From Aphanomyces cochlioides (Eukaryota > Oomycota > Saprolegniomycetes > Saprolegniales > Verrucalvaceae): a DNA stretch of 64,000 bases. Both the position numbers and the translations under genes were made by a program. The notes under the pieces were generated by a model that made no database searches, was not told the origin of the DNA, and saw only the letters and a program-made list of their open reading frames with translations. The stretch is from the NCBI GenBank assembly GCA_019828595.1, contig JAHQRK010000007.1:248001-312000 (forward strand), in the 5' to 3' direction. This document shows positions 23,676 to 33,718 of this stretch, in pieces (positions within the stretch are counted from its first letter, which is position 1; the number at the start of each line of letters is the position of its first letter).

Positions 23676-24482
23676 ATGGTGGCTGGAATGACCTCGGCAA
23701 GCCGGCGTTTGCTCGGCGGCGCGACGGCAGTGATCTTTGTCAAGATGGCGCTCCCCATTTGCCGCCCCCACGACCCACACGACGTTCCTCTGGCAGACAA
23801 CGACCCGTTTGTCATTGCAACAAGGAAGATTGCCCGCCGGACGGGCCTTCTCCATCCCGAGAACCTCCGTGTGTATGTTTCAAGCGGCGGCGAGACGGGA
23901 GGCTCAATCGGAGTCAATCTGCCTTGGCTCAATCGAAGTTCCTTCTGCGTCTCCGACATGGTCTACGAAAGGTTCTTCACCAAGTCCCCATGTGATGAGG
24001 AGCTTGAGCTGCTGACTCGTGATGACGTCGAGTTTATCCTGGCGCATGAGTGCACGCATTTGGCCAAGAACCATCCCCTCATTATGGCCTCCTTCGTTCC
24101 CCTGGGCATGCTTTCCAGCGTCATGGTTGCTCGTCGTCTGGCAAGTCGAAGCCAAGCAGGGGCAGCTCTGTTCAGCGTGGGGCTCCTCGCTCTCAGCGGC
24201 ATGGGCTTGTCGTGGCGTATGGAATACGAAGCAGACCACGACGCTGCCGCGTTGGGAGCGAGCTATCGCAGCGTTGGTATGGACATGCTAGAGCGCACTC
24301 GGCGTCAAAATTGTATGCTCAAGCAAGTGTGGCAGACTCGGTTGATCACGGACGAGGGGAATTACCTCGCGGACACGGCGCATCCATGGCTCACGTCGCG
24401 CATTCGCCACTTGGAACTCTTGAATCAAAAGCGAATCGACAACCGCGTGCGCGTTTTGCTCGACGTTTTAGCGATAAATTAA
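23676..24482 (+). CDS. M48-family zinc metallopeptidase (268 aa)
   Basis: Single exon from the ATG at 23676 (a second Met lies at 23688). The zinc site is HECTH (residues 124-128, context LAHECTHLAKNHP), with the third ligand expected in EYEADHDAA, the ExxxD motif of M48 enzymes. Two hydrophobic helices surround the motif (LIMASFVPLGMLSSVMVA and AALFSVGLLALSGMGL), as in Ste24/HtpX/OMA1-like membrane proteases. The N-terminal ~30 residues are hydrophobic and could be a membrane anchor or targeting signal. The size fits a short M48B/C-type protein. Its substrate and membrane (ER or mitochondrion) cannot be told from sequence alone. Confidence 0.82.
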   Translation: MVAGMTSASRRLLGGATAVIFVKMALPICRPHDPHDVPLADNDPFVIATRKIARRTGLLHPENLRVYVSSGGETGGSIGVNLPWLNRSSFCVSDMVYERFFTKSPCDEELELLTRDDVEFILAHECTHLAKNHPLIMASFVPLGMLSSVMVARRLASRSQAGAALFSVGLLALSGMGLSWRMEYEADHDAAALGASYRSVGMDMLERTRRQNCMLKQVWQTRLITDEGNYLADTAHPWLTSRIRHLELLNQKRIDNRVRVLLDVLAIN

Positions 24483-24820
24483 GTTATGCCAATTCTACAA
24501 AAGTGCTCGAGAGAAGTTGCGTCGACCAGAGTAGAGCCGTGTCTAAACACACAGCAGGGGCGTCGCAAGCGACCCAAATCCCCACGCAAACCGTTAGCAC
24601 CAACGACGCCAGGGGATAGACAATGTATACAAAGAGAGGCCGCCAGTTCACGACGACTTTCCATTCCAGCCAGGGATCTAATGCCAGAGATGAGAGAGGA
24701 CATCGCCTTGGAGCTTACCAATGGAGAAGAAATAGCCCATGACGTAGTTGAAGACGACAATCCAAGCTGCATGAGGCATACGACGGACCATGTGCTTCCA
24801 CGACGCTCTAAGTCAAAAGA
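24483..24820. other. Short intergenic stretch between convergent genes
   Basis: It separates the stop of the M48 peptidase from the stop of the coiled-coil membrane protein on the other strand. No motif-bearing ORF is seen. Confidence 0.4.
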
Positions 24821-26931
24821 TTAGGAATGAAAGACATGGAGGGAAGACCGAAAGACGTAGAGAGCCAAGGCAACGAGAAGTCCAAGGCCCCAAAGAGCAA
24901 GATTCAAGTAGGAAAGCAGAGAGAGGACAAGAACTAGCGCCACCATAGCCGCGGCCACCTTGGCTCCGTAGAAAACTTGACAAGTCCAACTACAAACTCC
25001 GGTCAAGCTCATTGAAGACGAGAACACGTACATGGAGAGTTGGTTAGGCGTCCAGTACGACGTACGGCCATCACAAGCGGGAGAAAACGCGTCACTGGAT
25101 GTCGCCACCGTGTCCCAAAAGACCACGGCGACAATGAGCACCGCCACGATAAAGTCCATGAGCAAGACCCACTGAATCCATTTCCATTCCGCGATTGTAC
25201 GTCGTTCCAGCCACCGCTGCCGGGCTTGCCTTTCTTCCTTCTCTTGAGCTTCCTTTCGTTTCTGCGCTTTCATAGCCTGCCGTCGCTCAAATGCCTCGGC
25301 GGCCAACGACACCTTCTCCTTGTACTTTTGTCGATCCCGTTCCCACTTCTCCTGAGCTCGTTGCCGCTCTCGCTGATGTTTGGCCACCAATGCTTCCATG
25401 TGCATTTTTCGTTTCTACCGTACATCTAAGTCAACAACATTGACACGACGATCTACCTCGCGAAGTTTGCGGTCTGTGGCTTGTTTGTCCGCGGCCAGCT
25501 TTTCACGATGGAGTGTGTAGTCAAAAATCATGCGCTCAATGTGGACGACAGCTTCTGCTCGCGTCATCGCGTTCTGTTCAACGTAGTACGCAATGGTCTC
25601 TTCCTTGCGGTGGACAAACGCCGCTTGGTTGACTTCCAAAGTCTCCATATTCTGCTCGTAGGCTACGATCACCATGGCCTCTTCATTGTCATGCTTGCGG
25701 CTCTGGACAAAACGTTCCATTTGTTGCAAGGTTTCATGCGTCCATTCGCGAACTTGGGCTTTATGCAGCAGGGTTTCCATTCCACTAAGTGCAGCTTCAT
25801 GTCCAGCAACGTCCTCACTTGTACAAATTGCATGCAAACGAGCGAGTTGAGTCAAACAAGCGTCTCTAGCTTCGAGCTCAGCGCGAGTCGTATGATACCA
25901 GTCGTCGTTTGTTGATAAATCTCGTTCGTCGAGCCCCAAAGCATGCCAGAGATCCAACAAACGCGTCCAGTCTTGGAGTCGCCAGCCATTGTGTTCTCTT
26001 GATGCTATCACTTTCGAAATCTTATCCAGAACACAAGCCTTGAGCTCCGCAATGTGTCGGTGGCACGTCTGGAGATCCTCCAACATCTTGGCAATCAAGA
26101 CTCGATCGAACGATTCGAGCTCTTTGCCATCGTCTATCGTATCTTCCAGTTGAGTCAAGAGCGTGCCGACGTCCACATGAGTCTCTGGCTGCCTTGACAA
26201 GCGATTCACGACAATCCACCGCGTCTGGTCGAACTCCTTGTGGTTTGCTTCATTGAGCAAGTAATTCGCCTGCTTGTAAAATTTCAAAAGTCGTCGCCGA
26301 CGTGACGCAGCCGTGTGGAATGCGATATCTTTGATCTTGGCCATGGCATTTTCAATGTTTGCAATATCCGACTCCTGTTCGAGCCAAGCGAGACGCTCTC
26401 TCGTCTTACGTCGGGATCGAACATTGCAAAGACAACTGACTGTCAAGGCCAAAACAAGTCCACCGAACACGACAAGCACGAGGACTATGGCGGATGTTTC
26501 CTGGAGTTGATCTGGAGACAATTCGATGCGGCCAGGAATCTCTAAAGTAGCGACTGCGTCCACGGATACACTGATAAACGACGGTGGCGCGTCTTGCTTG
26601 CCATCCCCATTAGGGATGTCCGTCTTGTCTAGATGGATCATGACATCTACATGCAAGAGGACAAATGTCGTGTACCTTCTACACTTGGAAGACTCGGTGA
26701 CGGCGTAGCATCGAGCATTTTACCCGTCACGTCGCTCGTAAAGATCTCAAATTCATCGACGATAGCTTCGGAAGGAGCTACAAGCACGCACAGTCAGTTG
26801 ACACACAGATTCTTGGCACCGTTGGACGAAAATGTGTACTCGGTAACGTGGACTTCCATTTCTCCTAGCTGGGCATGGACTATACAAGCAGCTAAGGCTA
26901 TGACAAGCCTCAATACATGGAAAAGCGGCAT
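24821..26931 (-). CDS. Signal-peptide, multi-TM protein with cytosolic coiled coils
   Basis: Unknown family. The model has exons 26931-26820, 26777-26694, 26646-25457 and 25414-24821, giving 659 aa; the second intron could instead start at 26684, giving 662 aa. The start MPLFHVLRLVIALAACIV is a signal peptide. About 100 lumenal/extracellular residues follow, then TM1 (AIVLVLVVFGGLVLALTV). Next come about 350 residues of helical, coiled-coil-rich sequence, and a C-terminal part with a very charged helix (RERQRAQEKWERDRQK) and three or four more TM helices. The last intron (42 bp, 25415-25456) contains in-frame TAG at its acceptor, so two ORFs that look like separate genes are one. It is divergent from the J-domain gene with 138 bp between the ATGs. 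Confidence 0.72.
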
Positions 26932-26974
26932 GATGATGGCCGCCAGCTCTGTTTCTTCAATGGAGAAGACAATC

Positions 26975-27050
26975 AGGGGTTCAGGGGTTATTTCAAGGGT
27001 TTATATAGAAAGGGTTGAAGGGGTTATGGGGTGAAGGGGTTTAAAGGGTG
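26975..27050. promoter_or_regulatory. G-run tract in a bidirectional promoter
   Basis: Eight runs of GGG/GGGG spaced by about 6-12 bases, mostly as RGGGGTT, lie between two divergent genes whose ATGs are at 26931 and 27070. A TATATAG sits at 27002. The tract could form a G-quadruplex or bind a telomere-repeat-type factor (oomycete telomeres are TTTAGGG); both are inference. Confidence 0.45.
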
Positions 27051-27069
27051 ATAAATTCAAATTCTCGAA

Positions 27070-27955
27070 ATGAGTGAAGTGGATCGCATCCTCGCAGCTC
27101 CGTAAGATTCTTCATGATGCTCATGGCTTATCCCGTCGTAGGAATCACTTCTTCGTGCTTGACTTTGATACCGTCGAGTATTTAGAGCTTGCGGCAGTTA
27201 GAAAGTAGGTCCTGCACGAGTTTATCTCGTTTGAACGGAGACATTGTGTAGACAGTACAAGGCGTTGGCTCGTCTTGTGCACCCTGACAAGTGCTCGGAA
27301 CAAGGTAAGGCTTATTTTTTATTCCTTCATTTTCACATCTACAGGCGCGGAGGATGCATTCAAAAAGTTGAGCATAGCATACGAATGTCTGGCCGATGAA
27401 GGGCTTCAATACAACTATTTGGCCAAGCTCACTGGCTCTAAAAAGCGTCCACGACCGACAGAATCATCCAAGAAATCAAAACACCAGAAGCATCACCAAT
27501 CTCCGCCATATCGACCGACAAGACCTCGCACTGCTGAAGAAATTTATGCTGATTTCCTCCGAGAAGAAGAGCGCCAAGCTGAGACGGAATTTCTCAAACG
27601 AGGCTTTGAACGCAACTACGATACCAACTCGTACGACAAGCGTCCACCATCTCCTCCACCAGTGCATTCGGAGGACTTTATCGACGAAATCCTAGCCAGC
27701 GGTCTTGAAAATAAGCAAGCCAAATGGACGCAATTTGCCAAACCTCAACGACATAATCAAGCACAGCCAAGTCAACCACCTCAACCACCTCAACCAACCA
27801 CTCCTCGAACAGAATCTGCATGCTGCCTTGTCTGCCGTCGGAAGTTTCTATCGCATGCACACCTCGAGCGCCACGAAAAAGAATCCAAACTCCATGCAGA
27901 AAACCTTGCCAAGGCCGCTGATCGTCCGTCGACAGACCTTGACCCCAAGGCATAA
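27070..27955 (+). CDS. J-domain protein with C-terminal C2H2 zinc finger (252 aa)
   Basis: Four exons: 27070-27101, 27142-27204, 27252-27304 and 27355-27955 is too short by frame; the fourth exon is 27345-27955. Introns are 40, 47 and 40 bp. The J domain (residues about 10-75) contains YKALARLVHPDKCSEQ with the HPD tripeptide that activates Hsp70 ATPase, followed by DAFKKLSIAYECLADE. The middle is charged and Pro-rich (SPPPVHSEDFIDEIL). Near the C-terminus a U1-like C2H2 finger reads CLVCRRKFLSHAHLERHEKESKLH. J plus C2H2 pairings occur in DNAJC21-type proteins, but this one is shorter. A nuclear/RNA-processing co-chaperone is plausible (inference). Confidence 0.82.
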
Positions 27956-28071
27956 ATTTCGTTGCACGATCTTGACAACCTATGTCTGCTTGGCAAGTCG
28001 CTTTGAGTAGATACAATAGAAGCTGCTGGACTAGTGCTTGTGCTCAAACTCAACAATCGAAGGTACATTAA

Positions 28072-30313
28072 TTAAAACCACCTACAGGGTTTGTGCTCAT
28101 GGAATGCATCGTAGTGTATAGTGACACCATCCGTGGTGAACTCAGCACAGTCGACAAACGCTTCGTCGACAAAGAAATCCTGCGACGAATACACTTTCCT
28201 GGCGTAAACATTGGCCGAGAATGTGTGGTCAATGCCTGAGTAAAGACAAATCATTTGGAGATTGCACTCGAGGAAATCCAAGTCGGACTTGAATCGGAAG
28301 AACGGCGACGCTTCGTCAATTACATGTACAAGCGTTGCGGGAAGATTGATCGAAGGGAACGTTGCGTTGACCAAATCAACTTCGTGAACTTGTCGAAGTC
28401 CAGTGCGCTTGTTCTTTTCCGCCACACCCAATCTAGAATGTTTGACAATGATGATGATCCAAACAAATCAAGACGTACCGAAAGGAATTGCCGGAAATGT
28501 CGCCATGAGTTCGCAAGTTGAGCGCTCTCAGTAGCATGACACGGACGCCATCAATGTGTGTCACGACGACATGGTCTGAAAATTTGATGTGGGCCCGCGG
28601 CCGAGAAAATTTCGACCACGAAATACCCGTGAAGATCGTGATGAAAATGATCCCGAGCGTCGATTCCACCATGACGACAAAGTTGTGAAATGTCGACGAA
28701 GGTTTTGGTCCGATCGAGCCATACCCGACCGTGGCAAGCGTGTGGACGCTGTAGTAGAAGCAAATGGCGAAGTCAGTGTTGTTGTTGCGGATCTCATCGA
28801 CGGTGTACAGGCCCGGCATCTATTTGAACGTCAAATCTTTCCAATATGGCAAGGCACTTACATCAGCGTAGTACAAGAGCGCAAAGACGACATTGATGGC
28901 AAAGAAGGAAATGAAATTGACGGCCATGATGTGACTCCATTTCATCTTGAGTGCGTCAGAGTAAAAAGTCTGGAATGAGTATGGAAGTGGGCCGTAGCGA
29001 GGCACGATGCGATCATAAAGCGGAGTGTCCTCGACATTGGCGATGGAAGATGCCTTGGACGATTGCTTGGCTGAATATCTCGGCTCATCGTTGTCCAAGA
29101 GTGACTGCGTCATGAAATCCACGGCCAGGGGATGGTCTCGTCGTTTTCCAAACCCCCCATGGTAGTCATCGGTATTTTCTTGATGTGCGATGGACTGCGA
29201 CACCATGTCTTTCATAGAGAACTGCGTCGTGAGCACAGGGCCCTTTGTCGGTGCTTGCTTTGGCGTTCTGCCGTCTTGGTATCCGTCATGTATAGCGGGT
29301 TCGGTCACGCTCAGCAGGCGGAAATCCATCGTAAGCTGATCATTGTCCATCATGAACATGTCGACAAACCGAACACCCCATTCAATTTGATCTGCTGTGT
29401 ACAAAGCCTGGTCTTGGAGCGTTCCCTGCGTCGTTGCTTCAATGCCAATCATGTCGACCTGTAGCGCCATGTCGGACATTGCACAAGTCTCTGGTGTCAA
29501 GCCAAAGAGCGGGCTCTCCCAGTCAATCACGTGGACAAGTTGGACATCTTTGCGGAAGGCGAGGAAATTCGCTTGCAGCATGGGCAGCTCGTACCGCCTC
29601 AAGACTAGCCCTTCATGTCTTTCGCTCGATTTTGGCTCGATTCGCAAGAGATTGAGATGAAACGAAGCTTCAAGGATGGCGTCGTCGGTCAAGTCGTGGG
29701 AGCGTGTGGCATTGGCGACGCGAATGACAAGTGCCATGTCTCGACCGTACGGCTGTATGACGCATTGTTTGGAGAAGACAGCAGTCGATCTCGGTTTCGA
29801 AAAGCGTACGAAGACAAGACCGCTGATGACTGAGATAGCAATCATAGCGATGAAGGCTTCAAGCGTCAGAGTAATATTGCCGCACGTGTTGCGGGGATAT
29901 AAGATGCCAAAGCCGATCGTGGAAAATGACTGGTAGCTCAAATTGAAGGCGTTTTCAAAGTCGTCGGTGTCGGTGCAGACGTAGTGATACAAGACTGCAA
30001 AGACGAGCGTGATCAAGACCGAGATGCCCAAGATCCAAATTGTAAATGGCCACCACGAGATGTTGATCAGGATGTACACCATGTCCTTGTACGTTGCGCG
30101 GGGATTCTTTAGGAGCTGGAACCGCCGACCGAGGAAGCTTTCATGGCTGCCCTTTTGGAAGAACCGTGCGTTGTCGTCGCTGGGCCGAGCAATAGCAAGC
30201 CCATGCCATTCGTCTTTCCACGTGCCTCCGACTGTGCCACGAGCCTGCCATGTCATTCTTCTCCCTACAGTACAGTACTCGAGTGTGATAAACTCGTTGT
30301 CGTATGTGTACAT
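28072..30313 (-). CDS. Tandem double inward-rectifier (Kir-type) K+ channel, copy B (717 aa)
   Basis: Exons 30313-28862, 28819-28479 and 28432-28072, with introns of 42 and 46 bp. One polypeptide carries two complete Kir-like units. Unit 1 has two TM helices, pore SYQSFSTIGFG, and a cytoplasmic domain opening with FSKPRSTAVFSKQCVIQPYG. Unit 2, after a Ser-rich linker, has M1 (MAVNFISFFAINVVFALLYY), pore YSVHTLATVGYG and a second Kir cytoplasmic domain (FSRPRAHIKFSDHVVV). Normal Kir channels are tetramers of a single 2-TM unit; this layout predicts a dimer with fourfold pore symmetry. The first filter is GFG, the second GYG. It lies head-to-tail with a same-length, intronless paralogue upstream. 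Confidence 0.86.
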
Positions 30314-30936
30314 GCAATGTATTTGTCTGTCCGACCAAGGTAGAAACCAGGTATTCGCACTTTTTATTCCACATAAACCCGGTCACCTGGACAGACAATC
30401 GGGTATTAGGGTAAAGTCCTCTTGTACCATCTGTCAATGAACTTATCTTGGCTGGGTTCCGGCGTCAACTTTGGCTTTGTTTGATACTACTAGTAGTTGA
30501 GAACAGAGCGCACGGTTGTAGCGCGGCCATGGACGCGAATACGTTGGCAGCTCAGGACAAGATTGAAACGAGTGACAAAATGTGTCGTCCATACATTTAA
30601 GAAACAACTGGATAAGCCATCAAACCACAGGCGCCTTTTTTCGCGAGACACATCGGAACCAGAAGTTGATGCAGTGTCTTTGTTGAACCAAAATGAATCG
30701 ATTGCGGCTAGAGACGGAGGAAACACTAGACAAGCGATGCGCAGTCAGCGTTTATTCAAAGCGTTTGTTGAAGAAGCGAGTCATTTTCGTTTGCGTCGCG
30801 CTTGAGTTGATTTAACACATATGAAATGCCTCACCATAAAGAGAATCTCTTCATATGGGAATGTTTTTAATGGTTAGGATATCGTGAAATTAGTGAGATA
30901 AACAAATTGGTGAGACGTTTTATTTATGTGAGATAA
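30314..30936. other. Intergenic between the two channel paralogues
   Basis: No gene is supported. Most likely it contains the promoter of copy B (near 30314-30480) and the 3' end of copy A. Confidence 0.4.
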
Positions 30937-33090
30937 TTAGAGAGAAGTGGCATGGAAATCCATCGGAGCATGCTGGTGAAAGTCGTCGTAGTGGATCGTG
31001 ACGCCATTGGGAGTAAAGTCGACGCATTCGACGAAGCGTTCATGGAGCAGAATGTCGTGAGAGAAGTAGACCTTGCGGGCATAGACGTTGGCGGAGAAGG
31101 TGTGGTCAATGCCAGAGTAGAGACACATGAGCTGGAGGTTGAGTTCGAGGAAGTCTTCCTCCTTGGTAAACTTGCAAAACGGTGAAGAGTCGTCAATGAC
31201 GTGGACGAGCGTGACGGGGACGTTAATCGATGGGAAGGATGCATTCAGGAGCTCAAGTTCGTGGACTTGACGGAGCCCAGTGCGTTTGTTCGTCTCGCTC
31301 ACACCGACGCGAAATGTATTGCCAGAGATGTCGCCATGGGAACGAAGATTGAGCGCTCGGAGAAGCAGAACGCGGTGGCCATCGATGGTTGTAATGACAA
31401 TATGATCTCCGAAGGCGATGTGGGCTCGAGGACGTGCAAACTTTGCCCATGCGATGCCAGTGAAGATCGTCACGAAGACGATCCCGACGACACTTTCCAT
31501 CGTCACGATAAAGTTTTGATAAGCTGAGCTTGGTTGTGGTCCGACGATCCCATAACCAATGGTCGAGATGGTCTGCACGCTGTAGAACACGCACAAGGAG
31601 AAGTCCGAGTTGTTGGCGGCGACGTCCGCGGCCAGGAAAACATTGTCCATTTCAGCAAAGAAGAGACCAGCAAAGATGAGATTCAGGACGACGTAGGCCA
31701 GGAGCAAGTAGATGAGGATTTTGGGCCAGCTCATCTTGAGTGAGTCAGTGTAGAACGTGTGGAAGGAATAGGCAAATGGGAGATTCCTCGGCAGGATGTG
31801 GTCAAAAATGGGAGCATCTTCGACCAGGGCCACTGACGACGCTCTTGAAGTGCGAGCCTCACGGCTAGGCGTTGTTGCATGACCATCCATGCGAAGAAAG
31901 CTCATCGCTGCAGGCTCTTCGTTCTCAAGAAGTGATTGCGCGAGGAGATCCATCATTGGAAAGTCACGTCGTCTGCCGTTGAATTGCTTGGACGGGCGGT
32001 ATTCCACGTCCATCGAGGGGCGAGCTCCAACGAAGGACACATTGGCAAACGACGACGCGATCGCAGCATTTATGGATGGATTGGATGTGAAGAAAGGCAT
32101 CGCGGTTGGCAGTGGAGTGCGAGTCATTGGCACTGGCATCGTCACGCTCAAAAGCTTGAAATCCATCACAAGTCCATTCTTCTCGGCAGAAAACATGTCG
32201 ACAAACTTGGCTCCCCATTCAAAATCCTGCGCGGTGTAGAGCTGGCGGTCTTGCATCGTGCTCTGCGACGTCGCTTCGACTCCAATCACGTCGACCTGAA
32301 TGGCAAAATCCGACTGAGCGCATTGTTCAGCTGTGAGGCCAAAGAGCGGACTCGCTTCGTCAATGATATGCACAAGCTGGATGTCGCGTCGAAAGACCAA
32401 AAAGTTGGACTGGAGCATCTCCAGTTCGTATCGCCGCATGACAAGTGACGTGTCCTTGGCAGATTTCTGCTCGATGCGCATCAGGTTGGCGGTGAAAGCA
32501 GCTTCTAGAATGGCGTCGTGGTGGATATGACGGGATCTTGTAGCATTCGCGACGCGGATAACGAGCGCCAAGTCGTTGCCGTAAGGTTGGATCGCGCATT
32601 GTTTTGAAAAGACGGCCGTCGACTTTGGTTTGGAAAACTTGGCAAAGACTAAACCAGTGAGGACGGACATGAAGATGACGGTGCAAAAGGCCTCGGCACA
32701 CAGCATGAACTGTGCGCACGTGTTGCGTGGGTAGACAATGCCATACCCGATCGTCGCAAACGATTGAAAGCTCAAGTTGAACGCATTTTGAAAGTCATCT
32801 GTGTCTTGGCAAATGTTGTTGTACACGAGGGCGAAGAACGTCGTGAAGGCGATGCAACCGAGGAGAAACCGCAGGATAAACCAAGGCCACGGCATGTTGA
32901 TCAAAACGTACGTGTAGTCTTTGTAGTATGCGCGAGGATTCTTGGTGAAATGGTACCGGTGGCCCAAGAAACTCTCATGTGTGCCGCCCATAAAGAAGCG
33001 CTCAGGCGCGTATTGCAGCCCAGGATGGACTTGGAGCACACGGAGGCCATGCCATTCGCTTTTCCAGTCGCCAAACGCTGGGTAATACAT
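30937..33090 (-). CDS. Tandem double inward-rectifier (Kir-type) K+ channel, copy A (717 aa), intronless
   Basis: One exon from the ATG at 33090 (MYYPAFGDWKSEWHGL); an upstream same-frame TTG at 33129 is not used as a start. Unit 1 pore QSFATIGYG is at residues 113-117, and unit 2 pore QTISTIGYG at 510-514. Each is followed by M2 and a Kir cytoplasmic beta domain. The two units differ from each other but match the corresponding units of copy B, so the fusion came before the gene duplication. A Ser/Pro-rich linker (about residues 330-450) joins the units. Copy A reads straight through both intron positions of copy B. Kir channels pass K+ inward at negative voltage and are gated by PIP2 in animals; gating here is unknown. 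Confidence 0.88.
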   Translation of the reverse strand: MYYPAFGDWKSEWHGLRVLQVHPGLQYAPERFFMGGTHESFLGHRYHFTKNPRAYYKDYTYVLINMPWPWFILRFLLGCIAFTTFFALVYNNICQDTDDFQNAFNLSFQSFATIGYGIVYPRNTCAQFMLCAEAFCTVIFMSVLTGLVFAKFSKPKSTAVFSKQCAIQPYGNDLALVIRVANATRSRHIHHDAILEAAFTANLMRIEQKSAKDTSLVMRRYELEMLQSNFLVFRRDIQLVHIIDEASPLFGLTAEQCAQSDFAIQVDVIGVEATSQSTMQDRQLYTAQDFEWGAKFVDMFSAEKNGLVMDFKLLSVTMPVPMTRTPLPTAMPFFTSNPSINAAIASSFANVSFVGARPSMDVEYRPSKQFNGRRRDFPMMDLLAQSLLENEEPAAMSFLRMDGHATTPSREARTSRASSVALVEDAPIFDHILPRNLPFAYSFHTFYTDSLKMSWPKILIYLLLAYVVLNLIFAGLFFAEMDNVFLAADVAANNSDFSLCVFYSVQTISTIGYGIVGPQPSSAYQNFIVTMESVVGIVFVTIFTGIAWAKFARPRAHIAFGDHIVITTIDGHRVLLLRALNLRSHGDISGNTFRVGVSETNKRTGLRQVHELELLNASFPSINVPVTLVHVIDDSSPFCKFTKEEDFLELNLQLMCLYSGIDHTFSANVYARKVYFSHDILLHERFVECVDFTPNGVTIHYDDFHQHAPMDFHATSL

Positions 33091-33253
33091 CACGCCGAGT
33101 ACAGTACTGCAGTGGCTCTTGGTTGTCAACTGTCGTTGCTATGTCGCACTGGCGTACTGTACTTGATTCAAGTTTTTATATGGGAATTTGTATACTTGCA
33201 AGTATGTCGTCAAATTGTTTCGTCATGTCCAAGTCGGGAGAATCGACTAGTAT

Positions 33254-33325
33254 GATTGGTTCAAAATAGAAATGACTAAAATTATGAATTTTGATTGGAG
33301 AAATTAAAATATTTTTTAACCAATC
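33254..33325. promoter_or_regulatory. CCAAT-type boxes upstream of channel copy A
   Basis: GATTGG is at 33254-33259 and 33293-33298, and the opposite-strand CCAATC at 33320-33325, in an AT-rich block about 165-235 bp from the ATG of copy A. It resembles the box cluster at 3598-3740. Confidence 0.4.
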
Positions 33326-33718
33326 ATATAAAACATAGACATTTCAGAGTGTGAAACAGATGGACAATGGATTTATTCGCGGTGACATCCACATTCCTGA
33401 GCTCTCGATCGCATGTTCTCGACAGGATTTGCCGTGACAAATGGCTGCCCTGGATGTATTTGTCCTTGATTCATGGATTCCGGATCCATTTCGACTTGTG
33501 AAGATGTTCCACGCGATACCCAACAAGCGATAAAATGGCCCCTTGGCAAACCGACAGCCCCCCCGCGGCTTTTCCACCAGAGGACGACAAAGCTACCAGC
33601 GTTTCTAAACTCAAGTCCAAGGTATCAATGCTGCCGTCCTTGTACAGATTTTTCTGACCATGGGGACGTCAGGTTCACTGCACTACCACGCAAATATTCG
33701 AGGAGAGATGCATTACAT
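33326..33718. other. Intergenic, no gene seen
   Basis: It separates the upstream side of the Kir copy A gene from the 3' end of the NACHT/WD40 gene. Only short motif-free ORFs occur. Confidence 0.4.

Noticed and set aside
30141..30440. Short ORFs on both strands near the start of channel copy B
   Set aside because: They overlap the first coding exon or promoter of copy B in other frames and have no motif.
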